Notes: generated from the sequence alone by a model not told the origin. Counted from the first letter of the stretch, positions 7,807 to 14,763 are shown. The stretch is 21,871 bases of DNA from JACGMN01 sp964522635 (GCA_964522635.1 CAZFWT010000029.1:1-21871); one strand, 5' to 3'. A program made the numbers and translations.

Positions 7807-8721
7807 TTATTCCTCCGCTGAAAGGAGATATGATAAGAGCGCTTTCTGCGCGTGGAGCCGGTTCTCCGCCTCTTCGAAGATCACTGAGTTCGCGGAATAC
7901 AACACGCCCTCGGTCATCTCCTCGCCGATATGGACCGGCATACAGTGCATCACGAGAGCATCGGCCTTTGCACGCTCCACTACCGTCTCGTTCAGTTGGT
8001 AGTTCTTCAGATCCCGTAATCGCTGCTCTCGCTCGGCCTCATCGCCCATAGAGACCCAGACATCGGTATATAAAACATCAGCGCCAGTAGCAGCTTCTTC
8101 CGGGCTCCTTGTGATTCGTACGTCGCAGCCCATGCTCCGCGCTCTTTCAACGATCGCAGCAGCGGGTTCATAGCCCGCTGGGCACGCAACACGCACCGCC
8201 ATGCCAGTAAGTGCCGCACCGCCAATGAGCGAGTTGCAGACGTTGTTCCCATCGCCGAACCACGCAACAGTCACGCCCTGTAAGCGCTGCTTGTACTCCT
8301 GAATCGTCATTAGGTCCGCGAGAATCTGACAGGGGTGCTCGAGATCGGTCAGACCATTGATCACCGGAATGGCCGCATACTGTGCGAACTCCTCGACCGT
8401 AGCGTGCTGGTACGCGCGGATCATCACCGCGTCCACGTACGACGAGAGCACCTTCGCGGTCTCCTGCACCCGTTCGCCACGCCCCAACTGGAGCTCGCTC
8501 GCAGTGAGCGAGAGCACCTCACCACCCAGCTCGCGCATCGCCACCTCGAATGAGACGCGCGTGCGCGTGGATGGCTTCTCGAAGATCAGTGCCAGGGTCT
8601 TCCCGGTAAGCTCGGTGCTCACCTTCATGCCCGATCTCCTCGCTCGTTTCAGTGCATGCGCGCGTTCGAGGATCTTTCCGAGCTCTGCAGGAGTAAAGTC
8701 AAAGATTGAGATGAGATGCAT
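7807..8721 (-). CDS. argF: Ornithine carbamoyltransferase
   Basis: A 304-residue enzyme that makes citrulline from ornithine and carbamoyl phosphate in arginine synthesis. Motifs in order: STRTR (51-55, carbamoyl phosphate), HPCQ (129-132), DGNNVCNSL (157-165) and VSMG (223-226, both ornithine side), HCMP (259-262) and ENRLH (286-290). The start is the ATG at 8721 (MHLISIFDFTP); the open frame continues 32 codons upstream but that part is hydrophobic, lies in the divergent promoter, and is not family sequence. The usual HCLPAHRG block reads HCMPVHIG, a mild departure. A gap of 164 bases separates it from cdhC on the same strand, so it is probably its own transcript, read from the AT-rich element shared with the divergent GalT-like gene. 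Confidence 0.93.
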   Translation of the reverse strand: MHLISIFDFTPAELGKILERAHALKRARRSGMKVSTELTGKTLALIFEKPSTRTRVSFEVAMRELGGEVLSLTASELQLGRGERVQETAKVLSSYVDAVMIRAYQHATVEEFAQYAAIPVINGLTDLEHPCQILADLMTIQEYKQRLQGVTVAWFGDGNNVCNSLIGGAALTGMAVRVACPAGYEPAAAIVERARSMGCDVRITRSPEEAATGADVLYTDVWVSMGDEAEREQRLRDLKNYQLNETVVERAKADALVMHCMPVHIGEEMTEGVLYSANSVIFEEAENRLHAQKALLSYLLSAEE

Positions 8722-8748
8722 AGTTAGGGATAGATAGGATGAAACGGG

Positions 8749-8775
8749 TATAAATAAAAAGACGCTGTCATGACA
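8749..8775. promoter_or_regulatory. Divergent promoter with one shared TATA core and a 10-bp palindrome
   Basis: Only 67 bases separate the argF and GalT-like starts. The block TATAAATAAAAA (8749-8760) works as a TATA box on the plus strand and as TTTTTATTTATA on the minus strand, about 28-39 bases from either start. Next to it is a perfect palindrome, TGTCATGACA (8766-8775), lying between the TATA element and the GalT-like ribosome site AAAGGAGA; this is a reasonable place for a repressor. Function is inferred from position. Confidence 0.45.
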
Positions 8776-8788
8776 AAGGAGACAGAAA

Positions 8789-9844
8789 ATGCCGATAGTG
8801 TTCAGAAGTGAGAGCAAAACGGTGGAGGTTCAGGCCGCGGATGGCACTACCGTGCGCCACGAGCTTGAGTATCGCTGGGATCCGCTGACCGCGCGTCTCT
8901 CGGTTCTGTGCCCGCATTTACGGGAGAAATGGACGGAAATATACAGTGTTCGCGACGAGGCGTGGTTAGCGAAGCTGATTGCAGCCTCAACGGAGAACTG
9001 CCCCTTCTGCCGTCCGCTAATCGATCAGGTAGCTGCGAAGTTCTCACCTGAGCAGCTCGACGAAGAGACCATCATGCTTGACGACGTCCGCGTCTTCCCG
9101 AACCTGTATCCGCGGACTGATTTCGAGGCCGTGATCACCTCGCCTGAGGTACACCATCTCGCGATCAACGAGTGCGAGCCTGCACTGCTTTCTACCTTCT
9201 TCAGAGCGGCGCTCGACTGTATCAAGAAAGCCCATCGCAAGAATGAGCAGCTCTTGTATCCCGTAATCGGCGGCAATTACCTGCCACCCGCCGGCGCGAG
9301 TTTGGTACATTACCACATGCAGCTCTCGATGCAGCGGCATCCGTTCGAAGCTGTCCGAGGGCTCATTGAGGCGTCGGAACAGTATGAAAAGAATGAAGCT
9401 ACTAATTTCTGGCTGGATTTGATGGCCGTGAACCAGGACCGGGAAATACTGCGGACGGGCAATGTGTACTGGTATGTGCCGTTTGCGCCTACGGGGTTCT
9501 GTGAGGTGCGCGCGGTCGTCACGAAACCGAGCTTCATGACGTTCTCGGCAGAGGACGTAACGAGTCTGGCAAAAGGGCTCGCGACTGTACTGAAGTACTA
9601 CGGTGACCATGGCTTTGCCGCCTTCAATTTCATCCTCTATTCCGGCCGCATGGGGAGCGGAAATGCTGGCTTTCTCTCAGGATTACAGATCCTCGCACGG
9701 CCTAATCCGCGGCCAAACTACCTCAATATTGACTCATGGTACATGCCGCTTTTGCTGAGGCAGGCGATCGTTCTGGAACGGCCGGAGGAGCTGACGCTTG
9801 CGCTGAGAGACTATTTCAGCTCGGTTTGTTTAACGACTGACTGA
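8789..9844 (+). CDS. GalT-like (HIT superfamily) nucleotidyltransferase
   Basis: A 351-residue protein with the layout of galactose-1-phosphate uridylyltransferase. ENCPFC gives the Cys71/Cys74 zinc pair, followed by VFPNLYP and SPEVHH, then the HIT-like active site SLVHYHMQ in which His174-Tyr-His176-Met-Gln178 corresponds to the GalT HPHxQ motif; His176 would be the nucleotidylated residue. The C-terminal half repeats the HIT fold weakly (VYWYVPFAPTGFCEVRAV). Substrates are not evident: true GalT is possible, but archaeal members may transfer other nucleotides. The ATG follows AAAGGAGACAGAAA, a strong ribosome site. A methyltransferase gene starts 12 bases past the stop, so the two are probably one transcript. 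Confidence 0.8.
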   Translation: MPIVFRSESKTVEVQAADGTTVRHELEYRWDPLTARLSVLCPHLREKWTEIYSVRDEAWLAKLIAASTENCPFCRPLIDQVAAKFSPEQLDEETIMLDDVRVFPNLYPRTDFEAVITSPEVHHLAINECEPALLSTFFRAALDCIKKAHRKNEQLLYPVIGGNYLPPAGASLVHYHMQLSMQRHPFEAVRGLIEASEQYEKNEATNFWLDLMAVNQDREILRTGNVYWYVPFAPTGFCEVRAVVTKPSFMTFSAEDVTSLAKGLATVLKYYGDHGFAAFNFILYSGRMGSGNAGFLSGLQILARPNPRPNYLNIDSWYMPLLLRQAIVLERPEELTLALRDYFSSVCLTTD

Positions 9845-9856
9845 CGGGAGAGAACC

Positions 9857-10426
9857 ATGAGCAATAGACTGGGCGGACAGCACGGGCATACTGCGGGGCA
9901 CCTGTCGAATTTCTCCTGCAAGATGATCGAGATAATGCACGACAACCGGCTGCTGCCTTATTTCAGGGATCCCTACAAGCTCCTGGAGGACGCTGGACTG
10001 AAGCGAGGTCAACACGTGCTGGAGGTCGGCTGTGGCCCCGGATATTTTACCATCCCTGCAGCCAAGCTCGTGGGGGCGGAGGGCGGTGTCTATGCGGTTG
10101 ACGTGCATCCACGCGCCATCGCGCGGGTGAAGGAGAAGATCGATGCGAACGGTGTGAAGCATGTGACGCCGATGCTTGCGAACGCTGCTGAGACTGATCT
10201 GCCGGACGATAGCATCGACCTCGCGTTCCTCTTCGGGCTGCGGTACATCGTCGGTGGGCTGGAAGGGCTGCTCAAAGAACTCCACCGAGTACTGAAGCCG
10301 GGCGGTATACTCTCGTTCGAGAAGACCCGCGGTTCTGCGGAGAAGATGATCTCGGAAGTTGAAGCGGCAGGGTTCAGATATATACAAACGAAGGGAAGGA
10401 TACTGGTGTTTGAGCGGGCCAAATAG
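9857..10426 (+). CDS. Class I SAM-dependent methyltransferase (UbiE-like)
   Basis: A 189-residue Rossmann methyltransferase. Motif I is VLEVGCGPGYF (about 54-64), the acidic residue of the second strand is Asp82 in VYAVDVHP, and the later blocks DDSIDLAFLFG and ELHRVLKPGGILSFEK match methyltransferase motifs IV-VI. The first 40 residues (MSNRLGGQHGH to the DPYKLLEDAGL helix) resemble a short cap region. The ATG is preceded by GGGAG six bases upstream and the gene follows the GalT-like gene by 12 bases, so they are probably co-transcribed. The acceptor substrate cannot be told from sequence. Confidence 0.85.
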   Translation: MSNRLGGQHGHTAGHLSNFSCKMIEIMHDNRLLPYFRDPYKLLEDAGLKRGQHVLEVGCGPGYFTIPAAKLVGAEGGVYAVDVHPRAIARVKEKIDANGVKHVTPMLANAAETDLPDDSIDLAFLFGLRYIVGGLEGLLKELHRVLKPGGILSFEKTRGSAEKMISEVEAAGFRYIQTKGRILVFERAK

Positions 10427-10490
10427 AGACGGCAAAGTGTTGAACGTTATCCAATACTCGCGACGCTACCGAGACCACTCGAACGGCAGG

Positions 10491-10504
10491 CAAAGGATTT
10501 ATAC
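10491..10504 (+). promoter_or_regulatory. TATA box of the MNT nucleotidyltransferase gene
   Basis: AAAGGATTTATACC is centred about 28 bases before the ATG at 10527, the spacing expected for a leaderless or very short-leader archaeal transcript. A weak GGTGA lies just before the start codon. Confidence 0.45.
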
Positions 10505-10526
10505 CTGCGGCGTCCAATGGTGAACC

Positions 10527-10818
10527 ATGCGAGAGGAGCAACTCAAAGAACTAAAGAAGACACTTATTGCCGTATTGAAGAAGCATGAGGTGAAGAAAGC
10601 CGCCCTTTTCGGCTCGTTCGCACGCGGCGAAGCCACGGATGAGAGCGATATCGACCTACTCGTGGAATTCGAAGGGCGGAAGAGTTTGTTGGACCTTGCA
10701 GGATTGCAATTGGATTTCCAGGACACCGTAAAAACGGCAGGTGGACGTGCTTACGTACAATTCGCTCCATCCACTCCTCAAAGACCGGATCTTGCGTGAA
10801 CAGGTGATGCTCCTGTGA
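10527..10818 (+). pseudogene. MNT-family nucleotidyltransferase (MntA-type antitoxin), frameshifted
   Basis: A minimal nucleotidyltransferase of the MNT-HEPN toxin-antitoxin type; in characterised pairs MntA AMPylates the HEPN RNase partner. The core is intact: LFGSFARGEATDESDIDLL, with Gly29-Ser30 and Asp41/Asp43. After TVKT (about residue 70) the reading frame goes wrong: the open frame gives AGGRAYVQFAPSTPQRPDLA and stops at 10799, while the next frame gives VDVLTYNSLHPLLKDRILRE, the expected family C terminus, stopping at 10816-10818. Removing one G at 10740/10741 restores a 96-residue protein of normal length. So this is either a one-base insertion or a sequencing error. The repaired stop overlaps the start of a HEPN remnant, as in intact operons. 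Confidence 0.75.
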
Positions 10819-10847
10819 AGAAAGATGCCGTGACCTTCGTCGAGTGA
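10815..10847 (+). pseudogene. HEPN (DUF86) toxin remnant, first 10 codons only
   Basis: A GTG at 10815 overlapping the repaired MNT stop (GTGA) starts the peptide VKKDAVTFVE followed by TGA. HEPN/DUF86 partners of MNT proteins typically begin with M-K/R-K/R-D and a V-F-L/I-E helix and continue for about 110-140 residues; here nothing after residue 10 in any frame up to 10907 resembles the rest, and the RX4-6H RNase motif is missing. The simplest reading is that the toxin was deleted, leaving its first codons. The call rests on a short peptide plus gene order. Confidence 0.5.
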
Positions 10848-10907
10848 TTTAAAGAAGAAGATGCTACGACTCAAAGAAGATTTAGAACTAAAATCAATCG
10901 GACAACC

Positions 10908-11366
10908 ATGAAATACTCACCAGCCCATTTTGGCCGCGTTTTCATCCTCCGGCTCGAAGACGGCGAGATCCTGCACGAGACGATAGAAGCTTTCGCTGCT
11001 GATCATTCGATCACTGCAGCAGCCGTCATCGCGGTCGGCGGCGCAGACAAAGGCAGTAAGCTCGTTGTCGGTCCTGAGCACGGTCGAAGCAAGCCCGTGA
11101 TTCCGATGGAGCACGTTTTAGCGGACGTCCACGAGATCGCGGGCGTCGGCACGATCTTCCCTGATAAAGACGGTAAGCCCATACTGCACATGCATATCGC
11201 TGGCGGGCGAAATGACCGAGCGATAACAGGCTGCGTGCGCTGCGGCGTGAAGGTCTGGCACGTGCTGGAGGTTATCCTCTTCGAACTGGTAGATACAACC
11301 GCCCGCCGTTTGATGGACGAGGAGACAGGCTTCGAACTGCTGGAGCCGTTAGACCTGAGTTTATAG
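10908..11366 (+). CDS. PPC/DUF296 domain protein
   Basis: A 152-residue single-domain protein of the PPC (plant and prokaryote conserved, DUF296) family. Recognisable blocks are the N-terminal FILRLEDGEILHETIEAFA, the AAVIAVGGADKGSKLVV strand-turn, and LHMHIAGGR, where His94-Met-His96 belongs to the conserved His cluster thought to bind metal in prokaryotic members. Plant relatives carry AT-hooks and bind DNA; this protein has none, and the molecular role of stand-alone archaeal versions is not established. It starts 60 bases after the HEPN remnant, and the next gene (hicB) begins 36 bases after its stop. Length and ends look complete. Confidence 0.85.
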   Translation: MKYSPAHFGRVFILRLEDGEILHETIEAFAADHSITAAAVIAVGGADKGSKLVVGPEHGRSKPVIPMEHVLADVHEIAGVGTIFPDKDGKPILHMHIAGGRNDRAITGCVRCGVKVWHVLEVILFELVDTTARRLMDEETGFELLEPLDLSL

Positions 11367-11402
11367 GATTGTTTTATTACGCTAGGGACATAAAGGTATT
11401 GT

Positions 11403-11678
11403 ATGCGCTCGTTAAGCTACCGAATCCTGCTCAGAAAGGAACCGGAGGGGGGTTATACGGTAACCGTCCCCGCACTTCCCGGTTGCGTCACCTATGGGGC
11501 GACCGTAGAAGAAGCCGTTGAAATGGCAAAAGAGGCGATCGAGGTATACCTGGAGAGTCTCCGAGAGCACGGGGAGGAGATACCAACTGAGGAAGGAACG
11601 CTGGAATACACCCTGATGGTGAAGGCTCATGCCTTAACTTCCGCTCCTCACTCCTCAGAAAATTATCAAAGTACTTGA
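11403..11678 (+). CDS. hicB: HicB-like antitoxin with a read-through C-terminal extension
   Basis: A 91-residue HicB-type protein with the partial RNase-H-like fold of HicB antitoxins: YRILLRKEPEGGYTVTVPAL, then PGCVTYGATVEEAVEMAKEA and a helix ending in EEIP. The ATG has AAAGGT six bases upstream. Codon 78 (11634-11636) is TTA; if base 11635 were A it would be TAA, ending the protein at 77 residues, the same length as the intact HicB at 14796. The 14 extra residues (LTSAPHSSENYQST) are out-of-frame hicA sequence, so they are an artefact of stop loss. No C-terminal DNA-binding domain is seen, so autoregulation, if any, would need another element. Confidence 0.85.
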   Translation: MRSLSYRILLRKEPEGGYTVTVPALPGCVTYGATVEEAVEMAKEAIEVYLESLREHGEEIPTEEGTLEYTLMVKAHALTSAPHSSENYQST

Positions 11679-11853
11679 AAAGAAGGGATTTGTCCTAGAT
11701 AGGATCAAGGGAAGCCATCACGTTTATTATCATCCGGAAACGAAGCGAATGGTCGTTGTTCCTCTTCATAAACAGGATTTGCCAAAAGGAACACTGCTCG
11801 AAATTCTAAAACAGGCAGACATAAGCAAGGAGGAATTACGTGATTTGCTATGA
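11629..11853 (+). pseudogene. hicA: HicA toxin gene with a stop at codon 3
   Basis: From the ATG at 11629 the frame reads M-P-stop, then without interruption LPLLTPQKIIKVLEKKGF, KGSHHVYYHP and VVVPLHKQDLPKGTLLEIL to the stop at 11851-11853. This is a complete 74-residue HicA (dsRNA-binding-like mRNA interferase) with its catalytic His in GSHH, except that codon 3 is TAA (11635-11637). HicA proteins usually begin MPKLP, so the ancestral codon was almost surely AAA. No ATG, GTG or TTG follows until the middle of the protein (ATG for the Met in RMVVV), so restart would lose the active site. The change at 11635 also removes the hicB stop. Confidence 0.8.
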
Positions 11854-11939
11854 GCGTTAATAGTGGCTAAAAGTTTCATCGGCCTTAGTCTGCTTTTCCC
11901 GCGCTCTTACTTTAGGCTTAAAACTGAGGCGGAGTAAAG

Positions 11940-12104
11940 ATGGCGAGAGTACATGAACACCATCCATCCTTGGAAGAATTTATTGAAGTCGCCGCGGAAT
12001 AGCCCCCGGCACTCCGCACCCTGATATCCCGTATCGCAATAGGCGACCTGCCCTCGTTGGAGAGGTCTATCTGGCTTTTTCGTAATAATTGCCGTGATTA
12101 TTGA
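11940..12104 (+). pseudogene. Amber-interrupted small ORF of unknown family
   Basis: The interval between the hicA remnant and the metallo-hydrolase (about 300 bases) holds one protein-like frame. From an ATG at 11940, with GGCGGAG five bases upstream, it reads MARVHEHHPSLEEFIEVAAE, then TAG (12000-12002), and the same frame continues PPALRTLISRIAIGDLPSLE and on to a TGA at 12102. Codons on both sides favour G/C at third positions like neighbouring genes. I do not recognise the family. It could be a small gene with a nonsense change (for example CAG to TAG), a 20-residue peptide, or chance. Nothing else coding is seen in the interval. Confidence 0.3.
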
Positions 12105-12107
12105 TAG

Positions 12108-12120
12108 GAATTAATATAGT
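12108..12120 (+). promoter_or_regulatory. TATA-like element of the metallo-beta-lactamase fold gene
   Basis: GAATTAATATAGT lies about 45 bases before the preferred ATG at 12160. Transcription starting about 25 bases downstream would include the ribosome site GGTGGAG at 12147-12153. Confidence 0.4.
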
Positions 12121-12159
12121 TCAATTATAGAAAATATCTTAAGTGTGGTGGAGCAGCAG

Positions 12160-13083
12160 ATGCAAGTCACCGAGCATATTCATGCAGTGAAGATCCCCTT
12201 TCAGTTGACCTCTCCCGCAGGCACAAGGATCGACCGATTCGTTTACGTTTATCTTATTTATGGCGATACGATCTGCCTCATTGACAGCGGCGTTGCTGGC
12301 TCGGAGCACGTGATTTTCGATTACCTGAAGCAAACGGATCGAAGGCCTGACGAGATCGCCACGCTCGTGCTCACGCACGCCCATCCGGATCACATCGGCG
12401 CTGCACGAGCAATAAAACAGGTAACCGGTTGTATCGTTGCAGCGCATCGCGCTGATCGTCCGTGGATCGAGGACGTGGAACGGCAGTTCCGGGACCGGCC
12501 GATCCCCAATTTCGCTGCCCTCGTGGGTGACGCCGTTAGGGTCGATCATGTGCTCGAGGATAACGATGTGCTGAATCTGGACAGGGAACTTACCTTAGCA
12601 GTGTTCCACACGCCGGGCCACTCGAAAGGCTCGATTTCGCTCTGGCTTGACGAGGACCATGCGCTCATCTCCGGCGATGCGGTGCCTCGCCCGGGCGATG
12701 TGCCCATCTATGATGATGCCGCAGCGTCCGCGCGATCCCTGCAGCGGTTACGAGCCCGTGGAGGAATACAGGTTTTGCTCTCCGCATGGGATGAACCGCG
12801 GACCGGCGATCAGGTATATCAGGCACTGGATGATGGGTTGGCTTACCTGCACCGCATCCATGAGGCGGTTGTTACGGTCTCCACAGACAACCCGCACCTG
12901 AACTCCCGGGAATTATGCGCGCTGGTGCTTGAAGCATTGGAGCTCCCCACGACGAGCGCAAACCCACTTATCGCCAGGACTATCGAAGCGCACCGTGCCG
13001 TTGCGCGTGAGCCGGTAAAAGAGGAAAACGAACCGGAAAATAATACGGTACAGATGCTGAAAAACGAGAGCAAAAACCGGTGA
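12160..13083 (+). CDS. Metallo-beta-lactamase fold hydrolase
   Basis: A 307-residue MBL-fold enzyme, probably a dinuclear metal hydrolase of the glyoxalase II-like group. Metal ligands are visible in THAHPDHIG (His73, His75, Asp77, His78), TPGHSKGS (His154) and SGDAV (Asp173). The C-terminal 110 residues form a helical region similar to those of lactamase-B proteins with a winged-helix-like tail, ending in a Glu/Asn/Lys-rich segment (PVKEENEPENNTVQMLKNE). The open frame begins with GTG five codons earlier (12145), but GGTGGAG six bases before the ATG at 12160 favours that start. The substrate is unknown. It stands alone between the decayed hicBA region and a surface-protein gene. Confidence 0.85.
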   Translation: MQVTEHIHAVKIPFQLTSPAGTRIDRFVYVYLIYGDTICLIDSGVAGSEHVIFDYLKQTDRRPDEIATLVLTHAHPDHIGAARAIKQVTGCIVAAHRADRPWIEDVERQFRDRPIPNFAALVGDAVRVDHVLEDNDVLNLDRELTLAVFHTPGHSKGSISLWLDEDHALISGDAVPRPGDVPIYDDAAASARSLQRLRARGGIQVLLSAWDEPRTGDQVYQALDDGLAYLHRIHEAVVTVSTDNPHLNSRELCALVLEALELPTTSANPLIARTIEAHRAVAREPVKEENEPENNTVQMLKNESKNR

Positions 13084-13185
13084 AGAGTTTGCAAGAAATG
13101 CACCGGACGCGTCATTCCGCGTTTGGGGTGATAGTTAGAAAACGACCGCAGTCTTTCTCGTTTGCATTCAGATTTTGTGATGCGT

Positions 13186-13199
13186 CGAAAGTTTTATTA
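13186..13199 (+). promoter_or_regulatory. BRE/TATA promoter of the PGF-CTERM protein gene
   Basis: CGAAAGTTTTATTA is close to the archaeal BRE-TATA consensus (purine-rich CGAAA followed by TTTTATTA). It predicts a start near 13220 and a 5' leader of about 65 bases. A second AT-rich element, CTATACATATACC (13211-13223), could serve as an alternative. Confidence 0.5.
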
Positions 13200-13225
13200 G
13201 ATTGAAACACCTATACATATACCAA

Positions 13226-13260
13226 TCTCCGTCACCTCAGTGGGGACGTGAGGGCGGAGA
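13226..13260 (+). promoter_or_regulatory. Stem-loop in the leader of the PGF-CTERM protein gene
   Basis: TCTCCG (13226-13231) pairs with CGGAGA (13255-13260), and inside it CCTCA (13235-13239) pairs with TGAGG (13249-13253) around a 9-base loop, giving an 11-bp stem with a small internal loop. It sits in the predicted leader just before a very strong ribosome site, GGAGGGAGGT (13271-13280). It may stabilise the message or control translation; no known riboswitch class is recognised. Confidence 0.4.
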
Positions 13261-13287
13261 GGTAAACAACGGAGGGAGGTAGAAAAA

Positions 13288-14565
13288 ATGTTGTTAAGGA
13301 AAACCATAGCAGCTCTGTTAATGTTGGTAGTCCTGTGTACCTTAGCCGCCGAGGCACAAATGGGCGGTTACATGGGACCTGGGGGCCAAATGGGGCCAAT
13401 GGAACCTATGGAACGGTATCAGTATGCCAGAGAAATGCGGCATGACAGTGGCATGTACGGTCTTGGTTTTATGCACAGCGCGGGTTTTTTGCTGGGTGAA
13501 TATGTGAACTTCGAGATAGATGCTGATGGCTCGGTGATCAACTACAGTGTGGGCGGCTTCCCGGTTTTTGATAAGATCTACTTCGAAAACTTCCAGTACG
13601 AAGAGAATATAACGACCGGAACGGTAACACGGCTCATTGGCGACGATGCAACAAAGATAATCCTGCTTCACGACAATCCCAGCGGTAACATAAACCTGAT
13701 GGCCGTTACAGCAGCAGAAGCAGTATTCGAGTTATCCGAAGGGGTCACACCAGGTGTAATCGAAGGCGGCATCATGATCGAATCGGACGATGTAACCGCG
13801 TATATCCTCAGTTCCTACTATCAAGGGACCGATGTGACCTTCACCATTGAGCAAGGCACGATACGAGCGGAAATGCCTGCAGGCGGCGTAGTGGTGGTTA
13901 GAACAGAAGCGGTCAATCTCCCGATTGGCTCCGGTCCATACCGCGAGATGTGGCGATCAGCAAACAGGATAATGGCCAGGGGTGTAGCAACAGGTAGATT
14001 CGGCTGTGAGATCGCAATCGGCAATCAATCCACCTACAGCCCCGTGAACTACAGTACCGGCATCACCTGCTGGGCTGATCAATTTGACCGGAACAGGCTG
14101 AGGATACGGGTACAATCCACAGACCCCACAGGCACGCTGGTTGGCATCAACTTCGATAACAGATCATTTAACGTGGGTGACCCTGATCAATTGCAGGTTC
14201 GGCTCAATGACCGGCTCATGAACCGAACGAGGGACCTCGACCGGTTATACAACGAGACTGACAGTCCGCAGTGCTGGTGGCTCGCGCAGGATAATGCAGT
14301 CCAGATGCTCTGTAACATCCCGGAATTCTCAGAGCAAGTTATTACTATTGAGACTGGCGGTGCACCTGAAGTCACACCTGCAGTAACGCCTGAAGTGACG
14401 CCAACGCCGAGTTTAACTCCCGCGCCTACGTCAACACCGTCACCAACACCAACTGTATCGCCATCCGAAACAGCAACGCCGACACCGACGCCACCGGGGT
14501 TCGGAGTGGCATTCGCAATCGCAGGCTTACTCGCAGTTGCGTATATCTTGAAAAGAGGGCTTTAA
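13288..14565 (+). CDS. Secreted surface protein with PGF-CTERM anchor
   Basis: A 425-residue exported protein of unknown function. It has a Sec signal peptide (MLLRKTIAALLMLVVLCTLA, likely cut after AEA at residue 23), then a short Met/Gly-rich stretch (QMGGYMGPGGQMGPMEPMER), a beta-rich ectodomain of about 290 residues, a Thr/Pro stalk (356-401) that is a probable O-glycosylation region, and a C-terminal tripartite sorting signal: PGF (403-405), a hydrophobic helix and a basic end (LKRGL). PGF-CTERM signals are processed by archaeosortase A, which links the protein to membrane lipid. No archaeosortase is in the window. Two cysteines (in FGCEIAIG and ITCWAD), plus two near the C-terminal part, could form disulfides outside the cell. 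The ATG follows a strong GGAGGGAGGT site. Confidence 0.85.
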   Translation: MLLRKTIAALLMLVVLCTLAAEAQMGGYMGPGGQMGPMEPMERYQYAREMRHDSGMYGLGFMHSAGFLLGEYVNFEIDADGSVINYSVGGFPVFDKIYFENFQYEENITTGTVTRLIGDDATKIILLHDNPSGNINLMAVTAAEAVFELSEGVTPGVIEGGIMIESDDVTAYILSSYYQGTDVTFTIEQGTIRAEMPAGGVVVVRTEAVNLPIGSGPYREMWRSANRIMARGVATGRFGCEIAIGNQSTYSPVNYSTGITCWADQFDRNRLRIRVQSTDPTGTLVGINFDNRSFNVGDPDQLQVRLNDRLMNRTRDLDRLYNETDSPQCWWLAQDNAVQMLCNIPEFSEQVITIETGGAPEVTPAVTPEVTPTPSLTPAPTSTPSPTPTVSPSETATPTPTPPGFGVAFAIAGLLAVAYILKRGL

Positions 14566-14589
14566 TTAAACCCTCCTTTCTCTTTTTTT
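14555..14589 (+). terminator. Hairpin plus T-run after the PGF-CTERM protein gene
   Basis: GAGGG (14555-14559) and TTTAA (14561-14565) pair with TTAAA (14566-14570) and CCCTC (14571-14575), with one bulged C; the inverted repeat spans the stop codon and is followed by TTTCTC and seven T residues (14583-14589). The T-rich tail alone fits archaeal termination. The following 200 bases to the second hicB hold nothing else that I can call coding. Confidence 0.6.
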
Positions 14590-14763
14590 CCGCGATTGTA
14601 TGACGTGCATTTTGCGTGGTAAATTCCCGCAAAGATCGATGCTGCTCACGTACGTTGTCAATGAGTAGCGAGCTTACACTAACTAAAGAAATTGGAAATG
14701 GGAGAAGAGAAGTGACTTTACGCTCCATTTGAGGGAGCAGTCAGGGTTTGGAGAGCCAAGGCA

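Noticed and set aside
8722..8817. 32-codon upstream extension of ornithine carbamoyltransferase, which could suggest a signal peptide
   Set aside because: It covers the shared promoter and overlaps the start of the divergent gene; OTCases are cytosolic and the ATG at 8721 matches the family start.
9830..10435. 201-codon open frame antisense to the methyltransferase
   Set aside because: The plus-strand frame has clear methyltransferase motifs; the antisense frame has no recognisable domain and arises from GC-rich codon structure.
12000..12002. Pyrrolysine at the amber codon of the 11940 ORF
   Set aside because: No Mtm-type methyltransferase context and no pyl genes in the window; a plain nonsense change or chance frame is simpler.
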